Notes under the pieces: model-generated
Told to the model about the DNA's origin: nothing
Seen by the model: only the letters and a program-made list of their open reading frames with translations
Databases searched by the model: none
In this document: in pieces, positions 1 to 9,776 of the stretch
How positions within the stretch are numbered: position 1 is the stretch's first letter
Layout of the letters: every line of letters starts with the position of its first letter
Program-made: the position numbers and the translations under genes
Assembly: GCF_001428005.1 (NCBI RefSeq)
Contig: NZ_LMSB01000001.1
Location: forward strand, 387,555-451,554
DNA from: Arthrobacter sp. Soil736
GTDB lineage: Bacteria; Actinomycetota; Actinomycetes; Actinomycetales; Micrococcaceae
Length of the DNA stretch: 64,000 bases
Reading direction: 5' to 3'

Positions 1-62
1 TTGAACAATCCTGAAAAGTGTTGCATCCTTGAAGCAGGCACTTCAATGAGACAGGGGTCACA

Positions 63-821
63 ATGCCAACCATGGACCTGAACAGTGACGTCGGAGAATC
101 CTTCGGACGATGGACCCTGGGCGACGACCAGGCGATGTTCCGCTCGGTCACCAGCGCCAACGTCGCGTGCGGATTCCACGCGGGTGACCCCAGCGTCATC
201 CGCAGCACCTGCCGGAAAGCCGCGGAGGCCGGCGTCGTGATCGGAGCGCACGTGGGCTACCGCGATCTCGCGGGCTTTGGCCGCCGCTTCCTGGACATCG
301 ACCCCAACGAGTTGGCGGATGACGTGGTCTACCAGATCGGCGCGCTGCAGGCACTGGCCGCAGCGGAGGGGGCGCGCGTCAGATACGTCAAGCCGCACGG
401 CGGCCTCTACAACGCCATCGTCCGCCACACTGCGCAGGCACGGGCCGTCGTCGACGCCGTCAAGTCCGTGGATCCCGGACTGCCCATCATGGGCCTCCCG
501 GGCTCCGAGGTGCTGCGCCTGGCCGAGGCCGCTGGGTTGCGGGCCGTTCCGGAGGCATTCGCCGACCGGGCCTACACCCCGGAGGGCACGCTCGTCTCCC
601 GCTCGCTGCCGGGATCCGTCCTTGAAGATCCGGCCGAGGTGGCGGAGCACGTCCTTCGGATGGCGACCGAGTCTGCCGTCCGCGCTGTGGACGGCTCCAT
701 CCTCAAGATCCGGGCCGAGAGCATCTGTGTCCATGGCGACTCTCCCGGGGCTGTTGCCATGGCCGCCGCGGTGAAGTCGGCCCTCAGCGGGGCGGGCGTC
801 AGCCTCGCCGCGTTTGCCTGA
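63..821 (+). CDS. pxpA: 5-oxoprolinase subunit A (LamB/YcsF family)
   Basis: The 252-residue protein has the full length of the LamB/YcsF (PxpA) family. It opens with the family signature [12 protein letters not shown] and continues with [19 protein letters not shown] and [11 protein letters not shown], the conserved metal- and substrate-pocket motifs. PxpA works with PxpB and PxpC in ATP-dependent opening of 5-oxoproline (pyroglutamate) to glutamate in the cytoplasm. AGGGG lies about six bases before the ATG. The next gene downstream encodes fused PxpB-PxpC, followed by a biotin carboxylase, so this is the first gene of a three-gene operon. No frameshift or missing motif is apparent. The family call is firm. 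The exact substrate is less certain, because PxpA homologues also occur beside biotin-dependent amide carboxylases. Confidence 0.93.
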   Translation: MPTMDLNSDVGESFGRWTLGDDQAMFRSVTSANVACGFHAGDPSVIRSTCRKAAEAGVVIGAHVGYRDLAGFGRRFLDIDPNELADDVVYQIGALQALAAAEGARVRYVKPHGGLYNAIVRHTAQARAVVDAVKSVDPGLPIMGLPGSEVLRLAEAAGLRAVPEAFADRAYTPEGTLVSRSLPGSVLEDPAEVAEHVLRMATESAVRAVDGSILKIRAESICVHGDSPGAVAMAAAVKSALSGAGVSLAAFA

Positions 822-938
822 TCCCCGCAGTCTGATCCCGCGGGCAGCCTGCCGCGTTTGCCTGATTGCCGCGCCAGCCACCCGAGTCCGTCCCCGCAGG
901 ACACCGCAACCTCTCCAACACCCAACCCGGAGTAACCA

Positions 939-2624
939 ATGACCGTACTAAGTGAAACCGCTCATCGGGTGAAAACCGTGCGGCCCGTGGGCACTCGGGC
1001 GGTTCTCGCCGAGCTGAGCGGGCTGCAGGATGTGCTCGCGCTGCAGGCGCTCCTGCTGGAGGCTCCGCTGCCCGGACAGCTCGACGTCCTGGCGGCGGCG
1101 GAAACCGTGATGATCAAGGCGGAGTCGCCGTCGGCCGCGCGCCGCATGGCCGCCCTCCTGATGGACATGGACCTTACGGCGCCGGCCCATGCCGACGGCA
1201 GCCTGGTGGTCATTGACACCGTGTACGACGGCGACGACCTCGCCGAAGTGGCGGCGCTGACCGGCCTGGGCACGGACGGCGTGATCGCCGCCCACTCCGA
1301 TCAGGTCTGGACCGTGGCCTTCGGCGGGTTCGCCCCCGGGTTCGGCTACATGGTGGGCGAAAACCAGGTCCTGGAAGTCCCCCGCAGGAACTCCCCGCGC
1401 ACCGCCGTCCCCGCCGGCTCGGTGGCCCTGGCCGGGAACTACTCAGCTGTGTATCCGCGCAGTTCGCCCGGCGGCTGGCAGCTGATCGGCCGGACCGGAG
1501 CGAGCATGTGGGACCTCAGCCGGCCCCAGCCCGCGTTGGCCAGGCCCGGCGACCGCGTGCGGTTCCGACCGGTGCGGGAGGCGGTCGCCATGGCACCGCC
1601 AGCAGCACCGGAAACAGCACGGCAGGCATTACCCGAAGCAGCACGGCAGCCAGCGACGGTGACAGCAGATGCCGCCGCAGGCGCAGGCCCGCTCGTGGCC
1701 GGTCTCCGCATCCTGTCCCCGGGGCTCCAGAGCCTGATCCAGGACCTTGGCCGGCAGGGCCACGCCGCCCTAGGCGTTTCCGCCGCCGGTGCGCTCGACC
1801 GTGCCTCCCTGCGCCGCGCCAACCGCCTTGTGGGCAACGGTTCTTCCGCGGCCGCCGTCGAAACCGTCGCCGGCGGGCTCCGCGTTGAAGCCGTGGGGGA
1901 CCAGGTCCTGGCCGTCACGGGTGCGCCCGCCGCGCTGACCATTGAATCGCCGTCGGACACCGGAAAACCGGGCCGGCAGCGGACGGTTCCCGCCGCCACG
2001 GCGTTTGCCCTGCTCGACGGCGAAGTCCTGAGCATGGGTGCGCCGGAGAGCGGATTCCGCACCTACCTGGCCATCCGCGGCGGGGCCGATGTTGCCCCGG
2101 TGCTGGGCAGCCGGTCCACCGACACGATGTCCGGCATCGGCCCCGCGCCGCTGGCCGCAGGCCAACTGCTCCCGGCCGGCCACGTCACCGACTCCGGAGT
2201 GGTGGGAAGCCCCGAGCTCCAGCCGGAGTTCCCAAGGGAGGGCGTCACCGAACTGGATATCGTTCCCGGCCCGCGGGATGACTGGTTCGACGACGCGGCA
2301 CTTGCCTCGCTCTGCGGCCAGTCCTGGCAGGTCACCCCGCAGTCCAACCGCGTGGGCATGCGCCTGAAGGGCGAGCCGCTGCGGCGCAGCCGCGACGGCG
2401 AGCTTCCCAGCGAGGGGACCGTGGCCGGTGCCATCCAGATCCCGCCGGAAGGACTTCCCGTCCTGTTCCTGGCCGACCACCCGATCACCGGCGGCTACCC
2501 GGTGATCGGCGTCGTGGCCGACGAGCACCTGGACCGGGCAGCCCAGGTGCCGATCGGCGGGAGCATCCGTTTCCGGATCGCCCCGCATGCCCCAAACGCA
2601 AACAACAACACAAGAAGCGAGTAA
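939..2624 (+). CDS. Fused 5-oxoprolinase subunits B and C (KipI-KipA / AHS1-AHS2)
   Basis: A 561-residue fusion. Residues about 10-215 are the PxpB/KipI (AHS1) domain, with GGFAPGFGYMVG and the arginine-rich PRRNSPRTAVPAGSVA segment. An Ala/Pro/Glu-rich linker spans about 215-250. The rest is PxpC/KipA (AHS2, biotin-dependent-carboxyltransferase-like), with SPGLQSLIQDLGRQGHAALG near its start and LFLADHPITGGYPVIG near its end. The two subunits are separate genes in E. coli and Bacillus. GGAG precedes the ATG. The gene lies 117 bp after pxpA and ends 3 bp before the biotin carboxylase ATG, so the three are almost certainly co-transcribed. In urea carboxylase the same AHS1/AHS2 pair is joined to biotin carboxylase and BCCP domains, which makes this neighbourhood meaningful. 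Confidence 0.92.
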   Translation: MTVLSETAHRVKTVRPVGTRAVLAELSGLQDVLALQALLLEAPLPGQLDVLAAAETVMIKAESPSAARRMAALLMDMDLTAPAHADGSLVVIDTVYDGDDLAEVAALTGLGTDGVIAAHSDQVWTVAFGGFAPGFGYMVGENQVLEVPRRNSPRTAVPAGSVALAGNYSAVYPRSSPGGWQLIGRTGASMWDLSRPQPALARPGDRVRFRPVREAVAMAPPAAPETARQALPEAARQPATVTADAAAGAGPLVAGLRILSPGLQSLIQDLGRQGHAALGVSAAGALDRASLRRANRLVGNGSSAAAVETVAGGLRVEAVGDQVLAVTGAPAALTIESPSDTGKPGRQRTVPAATAFALLDGEVLSMGAPESGFRTYLAIRGGADVAPVLGSRSTDTMSGIGPAPLAAGQLLPAGHVTDSGVVGSPELQPEFPREGVTELDIVPGPRDDWFDDAALASLCGQSWQVTPQSNRVGMRLKGEPLRRSRDGELPSEGTVAGAIQIPPEGLPVLFLADHPITGGYPVIGVVADEHLDRAAQVPIGGSIRFRIAPHAPNANNNTRSE

Positions 2625-2627
2625 CTG

Positions 2628-4418
2628 ATGCGCAAGGTCCTGATCGCCAACCGCGGTGAAATCGCCGTCCGCATTGCCCGTGCCTGCGATGACGCGGGGC
2701 TCGGCTCGGTGGCCGTGTACGCCGACGTCGACGCCGACGCGCTGCACGTTTCCGCCGCGGACGAGGCGTACAGCCTCGCCGGCAACGCGCCGTCGGAAAC
2801 CTACCTGGACATCGCGAAGCTGCTCCGCGTCGCGGCCGACTCCGGCGCGGACGCGGTCCACCCCGGGTACGGCTTCCTGTCCGAGAACGCTGACTTCGCG
2901 CAGGCCGTACTGGACGCCGGACTGGTGTGGATCGGCCCGACGCCGGAGGCGATCCGGCTGCTGGGCAACAAGATCACGGCGCGGGAGATCGCGGTGCGCG
3001 CAGGCGCCCCGCTGGTGGCCGGCAGCGACGGCCCGGTGGCGACGGCCGCTGACGCCCGGGCCTTCGCCGAAGCGCACGGACTGCCCATCGCCATCAAGGC
3101 GGCGTTCGGCGGAGGCGGGCGCGGGCTGAAGGTGGTCCGCGAGATGGACCAGATCGAGGAGTCGTTCGACTCCGCCGTCCGGGAAGCCGTGGCCGCATTC
3201 GGCCGGGGCGAATGCTTCGTGGAGCGCTACCTGGACAGGCCCCGGCACGTCGAGGCCCAGGTCCTGGCGGACATGCACGGCAACGTGGTGGTGGTCGGAA
3301 CGCGCGACTGTTCCCTTCAGCGCCGCCACCAGAAGCTCGTGGAGGAGGCCCCGGCGCCTTTCCTGAGCGACCAGCAGACCCGGGAAATCTACTCCGCAGC
3401 CAAGGCGGTGTGCCGCGAGGCCGGCTACTCCGGTGCCGGCACCGTCGAGTTCCTCGTCGCCGCGGACGGCACCGTGGCGTTCCTGGAAGTGAACACGCGC
3501 CTGCAGGTGGAGCACCCCGTCACCGAGGAGACCACGGGAATCGACCTGGTGCAGGAACAGTTCCGGATCGCCGCGGGGGAGCAGCTGCGGTTCACCGAGG
3601 ACCCGGCTCCACGGGGCCACTCCTTCGAGTTCCGGATCAACGCCGAGGACGTGGGACGCGGCTTCCTGCCGTCCCCCGGCACGGTCGGGGAGTTCACCGG
3701 TCCCACCGGCCCCGGCGTCCGGATCGATGCGGGATTCGGCGCCGGCTCCTTGGTTCCGCCGCAGTTCGACTCCCTGCTCGCCAAGCTGATCGTGACCGGC
3801 GCGGACCGCCAGCAGGCCCTGCGCCGGTCCCGCCGTGCGCTGGCCGAAATGCGCATCACCGGCGTTCCCACGGTCCTGCCGTTCCACCGCGCCGTCGTCG
3901 AGGCCCCGGACTTCACGGCAACGGACCGCCTGGGCGTCCACACCCGGTGGATCGAGACGGACTTCGCCGGACAGATTCCGGCCGACGAGCAGTTCAGCAC
4001 GGCTGCCCCCGTCGGCGAACGCCGCACCATCACCGTTGACGTGGACGGCAAGCGGCTGGCCGTCGGGCTTCCGGCCGCGCTGCTGGACGGCTGGGCCCGC
4101 TCCGGGCAGGGACTCCCGGACGGGTTCGACGGCGGAGCTTCCGCCGCCGGCGGCAACTCCGGCAGCGCCGCCGGAAGCGCCGGGACGAACGGCAGCGTCG
4201 CCCACCCGGCGGAACTCCGCTCGCAGATGGCCGGCACCGTGGTGAAATGGCTGGTCGAAGCCGGGGCACAGGTGACTGCCGGGGATCCGCTGCTGGTGCT
4301 GGAGGCCATGAAGATGGAAACCCAGGTGACAGCACACCGCTCGGGAACGCTCTCGGAACTCGTGGCCGTACAGGGCGGGGTGGTCAGCGCCGGCTCCGTG
4401 GTGGGACGGATCGAGTAG
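2628..4418 (+). CDS. Biotin carboxylase with C-terminal biotin carboxyl carrier domain
   Basis: This 596-residue protein has the actinobacterial AccA3-like layout. It starts with the biotin carboxylase N-domain ([17 protein letters not shown]), followed by an ATP-grasp domain with the glycine loop [13 protein letters not shown], catalytic segments [14 protein letters not shown] and FEFRINAED, and a C-domain to about residue 440. A Gly/Ser/Ala-rich linker (about 500-520) leads to a BCCP domain ending in EAMKMET, where the central lysine (K562) would carry biotin. It transfers ATP-activated bicarbonate to biotin. No carboxyltransferase of the AccD type is adjacent. Instead the gene is 3 bp behind fused PxpB-PxpC, so its acceptor may be the PxpC-type domain rather than acetyl- or propionyl-CoA. 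That pairing is inferred from gene order. Confidence 0.9.
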   Translation: MRKVLIANRGEIAVRIARACDDAGLGSVAVYADVDADALHVSAADEAYSLAGNAPSETYLDIAKLLRVAADSGADAVHPGYGFLSENADFAQAVLDAGLVWIGPTPEAIRLLGNKITAREIAVRAGAPLVAGSDGPVATAADARAFAEAHGLPIAIKAAFGGGGRGLKVVREMDQIEESFDSAVREAVAAFGRGECFVERYLDRPRHVEAQVLADMHGNVVVVGTRDCSLQRRHQKLVEEAPAPFLSDQQTREIYSAAKAVCREAGYSGAGTVEFLVAADGTVAFLEVNTRLQVEHPVTEETTGIDLVQEQFRIAAGEQLRFTEDPAPRGHSFEFRINAEDVGRGFLPSPGTVGEFTGPTGPGVRIDAGFGAGSLVPPQFDSLLAKLIVTGADRQQALRRSRRALAEMRITGVPTVLPFHRAVVEAPDFTATDRLGVHTRWIETDFAGQIPADEQFSTAAPVGERRTITVDVDGKRLAVGLPAALLDGWARSGQGLPDGFDGGASAAGGNSGSAAGSAGTNGSVAHPAELRSQMAGTVVKWLVEAGAQVTAGDPLLVLEAMKMETQVTAHRSGTLSELVAVQGGVVSAGSVVGRIE

Positions 4419-4695
4419 CGGTGTCATTTTCCGAAGTCGTCTGCACCACTCCCGGCTGCCGCCCCGGTCAGCCAGGAGCTGATCAGAGCCACGACCGTCC
4501 CAGTTCTAAGCTGCTGGAACATATGTTGACCTCAACTTCCAAACCGTTGCTACCGCAGCGGGGGAGTTCTTAGTCACAGACGCTATTTCCGCGGGTTAGC
4601 CTAAGAGCATCTTATGCTTGACCGTTTTTGGGGCAAGGACCCCTTTGCGTTCACTAGTGTTATGCGCGTCACAGAGAAGGAAGGACGCCGTAGCA

Positions 4696-6102
4696 ATGTC
4701 TGCAACAACCGCTCAAATAGAACTTCAGTCCCCAACGGGGCACGTGCTGGCCTCAAGTAACGCGTGGATCGCACTGAAGCGAGCCGCCGGGGATCTGCAG
4801 CAGATCCAGGTCCAGGACGGCTCCATACCCGATCCGGCGGACCACGACCGCGCACAGCTCGCCGTCGACTCGATCACGGCTTCGATCCGGGAACTGGCCC
4901 CCTCATTCCCGCACGATGCGGAGTATCTGGCCTTGCTTGAAGCGGACTTCGAGCAGTGGGCTGGTTCCTCCTTTGGGGTACCCGACTTCCTGGATTCGCT
5001 GCTCGCTTTCCAGCCGCAGCAGCACCGCATCGACGGGCTGCAGCACCTTGTGGTTTTCCCGATGTACACGCAGAACGGCAGTGCAAACCGCTTCGTGGAG
5101 GCCGTTCTGTTCGAAGTGGCCTGGCCGGAGTTTGTTGCGGAACTCGAAAGCGGAGAATACTCGAACCAGCTTTTCGTGCCCATCCGCTTCATCGACTTCA
5201 CGCCGGGCTATGACACGAATTCGGCCGTGTTGTTTCCCGAAAGTGTGGCCGTTCGGGAAACCCCGGCGTTCACATGGGGCGGCATTTTCGCCGACCGCGA
5301 GGCTGAGAGGTTCCGGAGGGTGGTGGCTGCGGCCAGCCAGACCACCTCCCTCACGCTTCCGGACGACGCGCGACGGCTCCTCGAAGACCCTCAGCTTGCC
5401 CTGGAAACCTTTGTGATGTGGGATCTGATCCACGACAGGACGCACATGCGCGGCGACCTGCCGTTTGATCCGTTCATGATCAAGCAGCGGATGCCGTACT
5501 TCCTCTACACCCTGGAAGAGCTGCGGTGCGATCTGACGGCATTCCGCGAATCCGTACGCATCGAGCGGGACGAAAGTGCCTCGCCGGAGGCGCGCAGCCA
5601 CGCCAAACTCGTCCAGTACGCCGTCATCTTCGACAGGATCTTCCGGTTTGCGATGACCGGGACTCGGGTCCGCAACTACGACGGCCTGGGCGGGCAGCTC
5701 CTCTTCGCCTGGATGCACCAGCACAAGGTGCTTCACTGGACGGACTCGACACTTTCAATCGACTGGGCGGACGTGCCCGAGGTCGTCATCGAACTGGGCA
5801 AGCGGATCGAGGAGCTGTACTGGCGTTCCATCGACCGCCCGAAAACCGCCCACTGGCTTGCCGCCTATGAACTCATCAGCGGGACAGTCACCCCGAACCC
5901 CGCATCCGTCTGGGCCAAAGGGCCGGACGCGCTGCCCCTTGACGGCCCTCCACGGGGCCTGACCGATCAGGTGCTCGATGACGAGTTCCCGCTCTCGATG
6001 TTCTACGAAGCACTCGAGAAGAAGATGAGGACCGTCATCGACTCAACGGCCGGAATCACTGGCGGGTCCATCGGCGCCGACGCCCACAAGGACGCGGCAT
6101 GA
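4696..6102 (+). CDS. DUF6421 family protein
   Basis: A 468-residue cytoplasmic protein resembling the actinobacterial DUF6421 family, whose function is not known. I chose the ATG at 4696 because GAAGGAAGG lies just upstream, and the open frame beyond it (to 4618) is low-complexity and lacks a ribosome site. The protein is mixed alpha/beta with no signal peptide or membrane segment. Conserved-looking stretches include VFPMYTQNGSANRFVEAV, FVMWDLIHDRTHMRGDLPFD and FRFAMTGTRVRNYDGLGGQLL. The last two are rich in His, Asp and Arg and could form an active site, but that is speculation. Its stop codon overlaps the start of the SDR gene (ATGA), so the two are translationally coupled and may act on the same substrate. 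Confidence 0.75.
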   Translation: MSATTAQIELQSPTGHVLASSNAWIALKRAAGDLQQIQVQDGSIPDPADHDRAQLAVDSITASIRELAPSFPHDAEYLALLEADFEQWAGSSFGVPDFLDSLLAFQPQQHRIDGLQHLVVFPMYTQNGSANRFVEAVLFEVAWPEFVAELESGEYSNQLFVPIRFIDFTPGYDTNSAVLFPESVAVRETPAFTWGGIFADREAERFRRVVAAASQTTSLTLPDDARRLLEDPQLALETFVMWDLIHDRTHMRGDLPFDPFMIKQRMPYFLYTLEELRCDLTAFRESVRIERDESASPEARSHAKLVQYAVIFDRIFRFAMTGTRVRNYDGLGGQLLFAWMHQHKVLHWTDSTLSIDWADVPEVVIELGKRIEELYWRSIDRPKTAHWLAAYELISGTVTPNPASVWAKGPDALPLDGPPRGLTDQVLDDEFPLSMFYEALEKKMRTVIDSTAGITGGSIGADAHKDAA

Positions 6103-6830
6103 TGGCGCCGGGCGGACCCCGGACGGTCATGGTGGCAGGTTCCACCAGCGAAGCCGGGACGGCCGTCGTGTCTGCCCTCAGCGATGCCGGCTTCCGCGTC
6201 GCAGCCGTTGATCTGGACACCGAACGCGTGCAAAACCTCGCGCAATCCCGTCCGAACGTCACCGGCTACACCTGCAACCTCGCAGAGCCGGCGGCCGTCC
6301 GGGAGCTGGCGTCCTCCGTCCGCAGCGACCTTGGACCCCTCGACGGCCTGATCCATCTGGTGGGCGGCTGGCGCGGCGGCGACGGCATAGCGGGCCAGAG
6401 CGACGAGGATTGGGACTTTCTGCAGACGAGCGTCCTGACGACGCTGCGAAACACCAGCCGCGCCTTCTATCATGACCTTGAAAAATCCCCGACTGGCCGG
6501 CTGGCCATAGTCTCAGCCCAGGCGGCCGCCAATCCGTCAGCGGGTGGTGCCGCCTATGCAGCGATCAAGGCCGCTTCCGAGGCCTGGACCCTGGCGATTG
6601 CCGACGGCTTCCGCAGCTCGCAATCGGCCAGCAACGGCGACCCGCAGCCGCAGCGATCGGCCGCCGTCGTATTCGTAGTCAAGGCGCTCGTCGATGACAG
6701 GATGAGGGCCTCCCATCCCGAGCGGAAATTCCCGGGATTCACCGATGTGAAGGATCTAGGGGCTGCGTCGGCCGCACTGTTCAGCGGGTCCGCCGCCGAA
6801 CTCAACGGTTCCCGTTTGCCCCTGGGCTGA
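6099..6830 (+). CDS. SDR family NAD(P)-dependent oxidoreductase
   Basis: A 243-residue short-chain dehydrogenase/reductase. The N-terminal Rossmann motif reads VAGSTSEAGTAV, a slightly divergent TGxxxGxG, and the active-site region has Ser in AIVSAQAA followed by YAAIK (the YxxxK pair). The motif VGGWRGGDGI replaces the usual NNAG loop, so the nucleotide or substrate pocket is atypical. The ATG overlaps the stop of the DUF6421 gene by four bases, indicating a two-gene unit. It could reduce or oxidise a small carbonyl or alcohol compound; nothing in the sequence fixes the substrate. Downstream is a 172-bp gap with a candidate operator before an amino-acid ABC transporter. Confidence 0.85.
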   Translation: MMAPGGPRTVMVAGSTSEAGTAVVSALSDAGFRVAAVDLDTERVQNLAQSRPNVTGYTCNLAEPAAVRELASSVRSDLGPLDGLIHLVGGWRGGDGIAGQSDEDWDFLQTSVLTTLRNTSRAFYHDLEKSPTGRLAIVSAQAAANPSAGGAAYAAIKAASEAWTLAIADGFRSSQSASNGDPQPQRSAAVVFVVKALVDDRMRASHPERKFPGFTDVKDLGAASAALFSGSAAELNGSRLPLG

Positions 6831-6931
6831 TTTGCCGGCTGTCCGGAAAGTGATATCTGCGCGGCACGCTGCTACAAGAGCCAGCGTGGCCGCCGCGCAG
6901 GCAGTTGACCAATAGAAAAATAATGTGTTTC

Positions 6932-6952
6932 GCCACGCATATATTGTGTGGC
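6932..6952. promoter_or_regulatory. Candidate operator upstream of amino-acid ABC transporter
   Basis: Inverted repeat GCCACGCA-TATAT-TGTGTGGC with one mismatch between the 8-bp arms. It lies 51-71 bp upstream of the substrate-binding-protein start and overlaps the AT-rich stretch that probably holds the -10 region. The regulator is not identifiable from the window. Confidence 0.4.
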
Positions 6953-7002
6953 AGCGAATCTGGATCCCCTTTCGTGGGACCACCCCGAGCAAAAGGTAAT
7001 CA

Positions 7003-7932
7003 ATGATGATTTCTTCGTCCAAGAGGTCAATGGCGCTGGCAATTCTCGCCGTCGGCCTTCTCGCACTGACAGGCTGCACCAATGCGTCCCAGACCGCCGG
7101 TGGAACCGCCTCCGATTCCACCGGCTTCGATCCTGCATCCGTGGCCAGGGATGATGCCCTGGCCGCGAGCGTCCCTGACGCCATCAGGAGCAAGGGCACC
7201 ATCACCGTGGGCGCCGACACCTCGTATGCGCCTGCCGAATCCCTTGGCGGCTCCGATGGCCAGACGCCGGTGGGCTACAACGTGGATTTCGCCAAGGCCA
7301 TCGGCGCGACCCTAGGCCTCAAAGTGAAGGTCCAGACCTCGGAATTCACCGGGATCCTGCCCGCGCTCGGCTCCAAGTACGATCTGGGAATCTCCTCCTT
7401 CACGATCAACTCGGAGCGCCTGAAGGCCGTCAATATGGTCAGCTACTTCAACGCCGGCACCTTGTGGGCCGTCCAGAAGGGCAACCCCAAGAATTTCAGC
7501 GTCGATGACATCTGCGGCAAGACCGTGGGCGTGCAGACCGGCACCACCCAGGAGGCCCCTGACGTGTCCGGCCGCTCCAAGGCGTGCACGGATGCGGGCA
7601 AGTCAGCCATCAACATTGTCACCCTGAAGACCCAGACGGACGTGACCACCCGGCTGGTGAACGGCAGCATCGACGCCATGTCCGCCGATTCGCCCATCAT
7701 CGGCTACGCCCTCTCCCAGACCGGCGGAAAGCTGGAAGTCCTGGGCGATGTTTACGACGCCGCACCGCAAGGCATCGCCGTGGCCAAGGGCGACCCAGCC
7801 CTGGCCGAAGTCATGAGCAAAGTCATGAACAAGCTGATCAGCGACGGCACCTACAAGAAGATCCTTGATGCATGGAACAACTCCACCGGAGCCGTCACCA
7901 AGTCTGAAGTGAACCCGGCGGTAACAAGTTGA
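7003..7932 (+). CDS. Amino-acid ABC transporter substrate-binding lipoprotein
   Basis: A 309-residue extracellular solute-binding protein of the polar amino-acid family (SBP family 3). Residues 1-25 form a lipoprotein signal (SSKRSMALAILAV then LLALTGC) with the lipidated cysteine at about position 25. The mature domain contains GTITVGADTSYAPAE, FAKAIGATLGLKVK and the linker-region segment DICGKTVGVQTGTT, all typical of glutamine/arginine/cystine-type binders. AAAGG precedes the ATG. The permease and ATPase genes follow with 4-bp overlaps, giving a complete three-gene importer with a single permease that probably works as a homodimer. The ligand cannot be read from the sequence. Confidence 0.9.
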   Translation: MMISSSKRSMALAILAVGLLALTGCTNASQTAGGTASDSTGFDPASVARDDALAASVPDAIRSKGTITVGADTSYAPAESLGGSDGQTPVGYNVDFAKAIGATLGLKVKVQTSEFTGILPALGSKYDLGISSFTINSERLKAVNMVSYFNAGTLWAVQKGNPKNFSVDDICGKTVGVQTGTTQEAPDVSGRSKACTDAGKSAINIVTLKTQTDVTTRLVNGSIDAMSADSPIIGYALSQTGGKLEVLGDVYDAAPQGIAVAKGDPALAEVMSKVMNKLISDGTYKKILDAWNNSTGAVTKSEVNPAVTS

Positions 7933-8906
7933 GCATCCAGGCACCTGACCTCCCCGCCACGGACCGGAGCGGGCATGCCGCCCCCGCGCCGGAACTGATC
8001 AACGCCGTTCCGGTCCGGCACCCTGGCCGCTGGGTGGGCGCCGCCATCATCTTTCTGTTTCTTGCCCAGCTGTGCCAGAGCCTGGTGACCAATCCCAATT
8101 TCCGCTGGGATATTGTGGGCACGTACATCATGGACGTGCTGGTGATCCAGGGCATCGGATGGACCCTGCTGCTGACGGTCCTCTCCATGGTCCTTGCCGT
8201 TTCATTGGCAATTCTGCTGGCCTTCATGCGGCAATCGGACAACCCCCTGTTCCGCTGTGTCAGCTGGTTCTGGGTCTGGTTCTTCCGCGGGACCCCCGTC
8301 TATACGCAGTTGGTGTTGTGGGGCCTCGTCTCGGTCCTCTACCCCAAGGTTTCCGTGGGCGTGCCTTTCGGTCCGGAACTGTTTCACTTCAGCACGCAGG
8401 ACCTGGTCACCGCCGGGGTCGCCGCCGTCCTTGGCCTGGGGCTGAATGAGTCCGCTTACCTGGCCGAAATCTTCCGGGCCGGCCTGAAGTCCGTGGACGG
8501 GGGTCAGATGGAAGCCGCCGAGGCGCTGGGCATGCGCAAATCCAAGATCATGTGGCGGATCATTCTTCCGCAGGCCATGCGCGTGATCGTGCCGCCGACC
8601 GGAAATGAGACCATCGGCATGCTGAAGACCACCTCGCTGGTCCTGGCGGTGCCCTTCACCCTGGACCTGACTTTCGCGACGAATGGAATCGCGAACCGCA
8701 CCTACTTGCCGATTCCGCTGCTGATCGTGGCAGCCTTCTGGTACCTGGTGATCACCAGCCTGCTGATGGTGGGCCAGTTCTACATTGAGAGGCACTTCGG
8801 CAAGGGAGTGGACAACCTGGTCCAAGCCCCGGTGAAGGCCAGCCAGACCGCGGCCCGCGCAGCCAAGGGAGCCCACGCACGCAAGGAAGAAGGTGAGGGA
8901 CTGTGA
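7929..8906 (+). CDS. Amino-acid ABC transporter permease
   Basis: A 325-residue inner-membrane permease of the HisM/GlnP family. It starts with TTG at 7929, overlapping the stop of the binding-protein gene. About five to six hydrophobic segments are visible. The cytoplasmic coupling (EAA) loop reads [17 protein letters not shown] and contacts the ATPase. The N-terminal tail (about 35 residues) and a Lys/Ala-rich C-terminal tail are longer than usual. The ATPase gene start overlaps its stop. It should form the channel of the importer encoded by 7003-9691. Confidence 0.9.
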   Translation: MSIQAPDLPATDRSGHAAPAPELINAVPVRHPGRWVGAAIIFLFLAQLCQSLVTNPNFRWDIVGTYIMDVLVIQGIGWTLLLTVLSMVLAVSLAILLAFMRQSDNPLFRCVSWFWVWFFRGTPVYTQLVLWGLVSVLYPKVSVGVPFGPELFHFSTQDLVTAGVAAVLGLGLNESAYLAEIFRAGLKSVDGGQMEAAEALGMRKSKIMWRIILPQAMRVIVPPTGNETIGMLKTTSLVLAVPFTLDLTFATNGIANRTYLPIPLLIVAAFWYLVITSLLMVGQFYIERHFGKGVDNLVQAPVKASQTAARAAKGAHARKEEGEGL

Positions 8907-9691
8907 CACTTACCCACGACGTGAGGACGAAGGAAACCTTGGTCCGCATTGAAGGCGTCCACAAGTATTTTGGCGAACACCATGTGCTCCGCGGGATCGA
9001 CATGAATGTCAAGGAGGGCGAGGTCTCCGTGATCATCGGTCCCTCCGGCTCCGGAAAGTCCACGCTGCTGCGCTGTGTGAACCTCATGGAATCCATCAGT
9101 GCTGGCAGGATCTACGTCCGCGACGAGCTCATCGGCTACCGGGAAGCCGGCGGCAGGTTGCACGACCTGAGCAGCAGGGAGATTGCCGCCCAGCGCCGTG
9201 AAATCGGCATAGTCTTCCAACGCTTCAACCTGTTCCCGCACAAAACTGCCGTGCAGAACATCATCGAGGCCCCCACTCAGGTCAAGAAGCAGTCCAAGCC
9301 CGCCGCCCGCGCGAAAGCCCTGGAGCTGCTGGACCGCGTCGGCCTTGCCGACCGGGCCGGGCACTATCCGGCCCAGCTCTCCGGTGGGCAGCAGCAGCGC
9401 GTGGCCATCGCCCGGGCTCTGGCGATGGAGCCGGAGCTGATGCTCTTTGACGAGCCGACCTCGGCCCTGGACCCGGAACTGGTGGGCGACGTGCTCAGCG
9501 TGATGAAGGACCTGGCCAAGTCCGGCATGACCATGATCGTGGTGACCCACGAGATCGGCTTTGCCCGCGAGGTAGGCGACACGCTGACCTTCATGGACGG
9601 CGGCGTCGTCGTGGAAAGCGGTAACCCGCGCGAAATCATCGGCAACCCGCAGCACGCCCGCACCCAGGAGTTCCTCTCCAAGGTTCTCTAA
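8903..9691 (+). CDS. Amino-acid ABC transporter ATP-binding protein
   Basis: A 262-residue ABC ATPase of the GlnQ/HisP class. Walker A is GPSGSGKST, the Q-loop is FQRFNLFPH, the signature is [16 protein letters not shown], Walker B is [15 protein letters not shown] and the H-loop is VVTHEIGF. It starts with GTG at 8903, overlapping the permease stop by 4 bp. A hairpin at 9711-9750 follows, ending the operon against the convergent L,D-transpeptidase gene. It energises uptake for the transporter encoded upstream. Confidence 0.93.
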   Translation: MTLTHDVRTKETLVRIEGVHKYFGEHHVLRGIDMNVKEGEVSVIIGPSGSGKSTLLRCVNLMESISAGRIYVRDELIGYREAGGRLHDLSSREIAAQRREIGIVFQRFNLFPHKTAVQNIIEAPTQVKKQSKPAARAKALELLDRVGLADRAGHYPAQLSGGQQQRVAIARALAMEPELMLFDEPTSALDPELVGDVLSVMKDLAKSGMTMIVVTHEIGFAREVGDTLTFMDGGVVVESGNPREIIGNPQHARTQEFLSKVL

Positions 9692-9710
9692 CGGATCCGC
9701 CTCGGACGGT

Positions 9711-9750
9711 CAGTTGGTGCGGCAGTCTTCCCACGGCCCCGCACCAACTG
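9711..9750. terminator. Hairpin between convergent genes
   Basis: Perfect 12-bp stem CAGTTGGTGCGG / CCGCACCAACTG with a 16-base loop, lying between the stop codons of the ABC ATPase (9691) and the L,D-transpeptidase gene (9777). There is no clear T-run, so it is a probable bidirectional terminator. Confidence 0.55.
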
Positions 9751-9776
9751 GCCCGCAAGGAAAATGACAAGTGGCC

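Noticed and set aside
1770..4427. 885-codon open frame on the minus strand
   Set aside because: It is fully antisense to the pxpBC and biotin carboxylase genes, whose products have complete family motifs. Long antisense frames are expected in high-GC coding DNA, and its translation is rich in Gly/Arg/His without motifs.
4618..4650. TTGACC as a -35 box before the DUF6421 gene
   Set aside because: At 17-bp spacing the -10 position reads CCCTTT, so no promoter is supported.
4618..4695. N-terminal extension of the DUF6421 gene
   Set aside because: No ribosome site before 4618, and the extension is not protein-like; ATG 4696 has GAAGGAAGG.
6905..6930. TTGACC as a -35 box before the amino-acid ABC operon
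   Set aside because: No -10-like hexamer at 16-18 bp; TATATT downstream is too far away.
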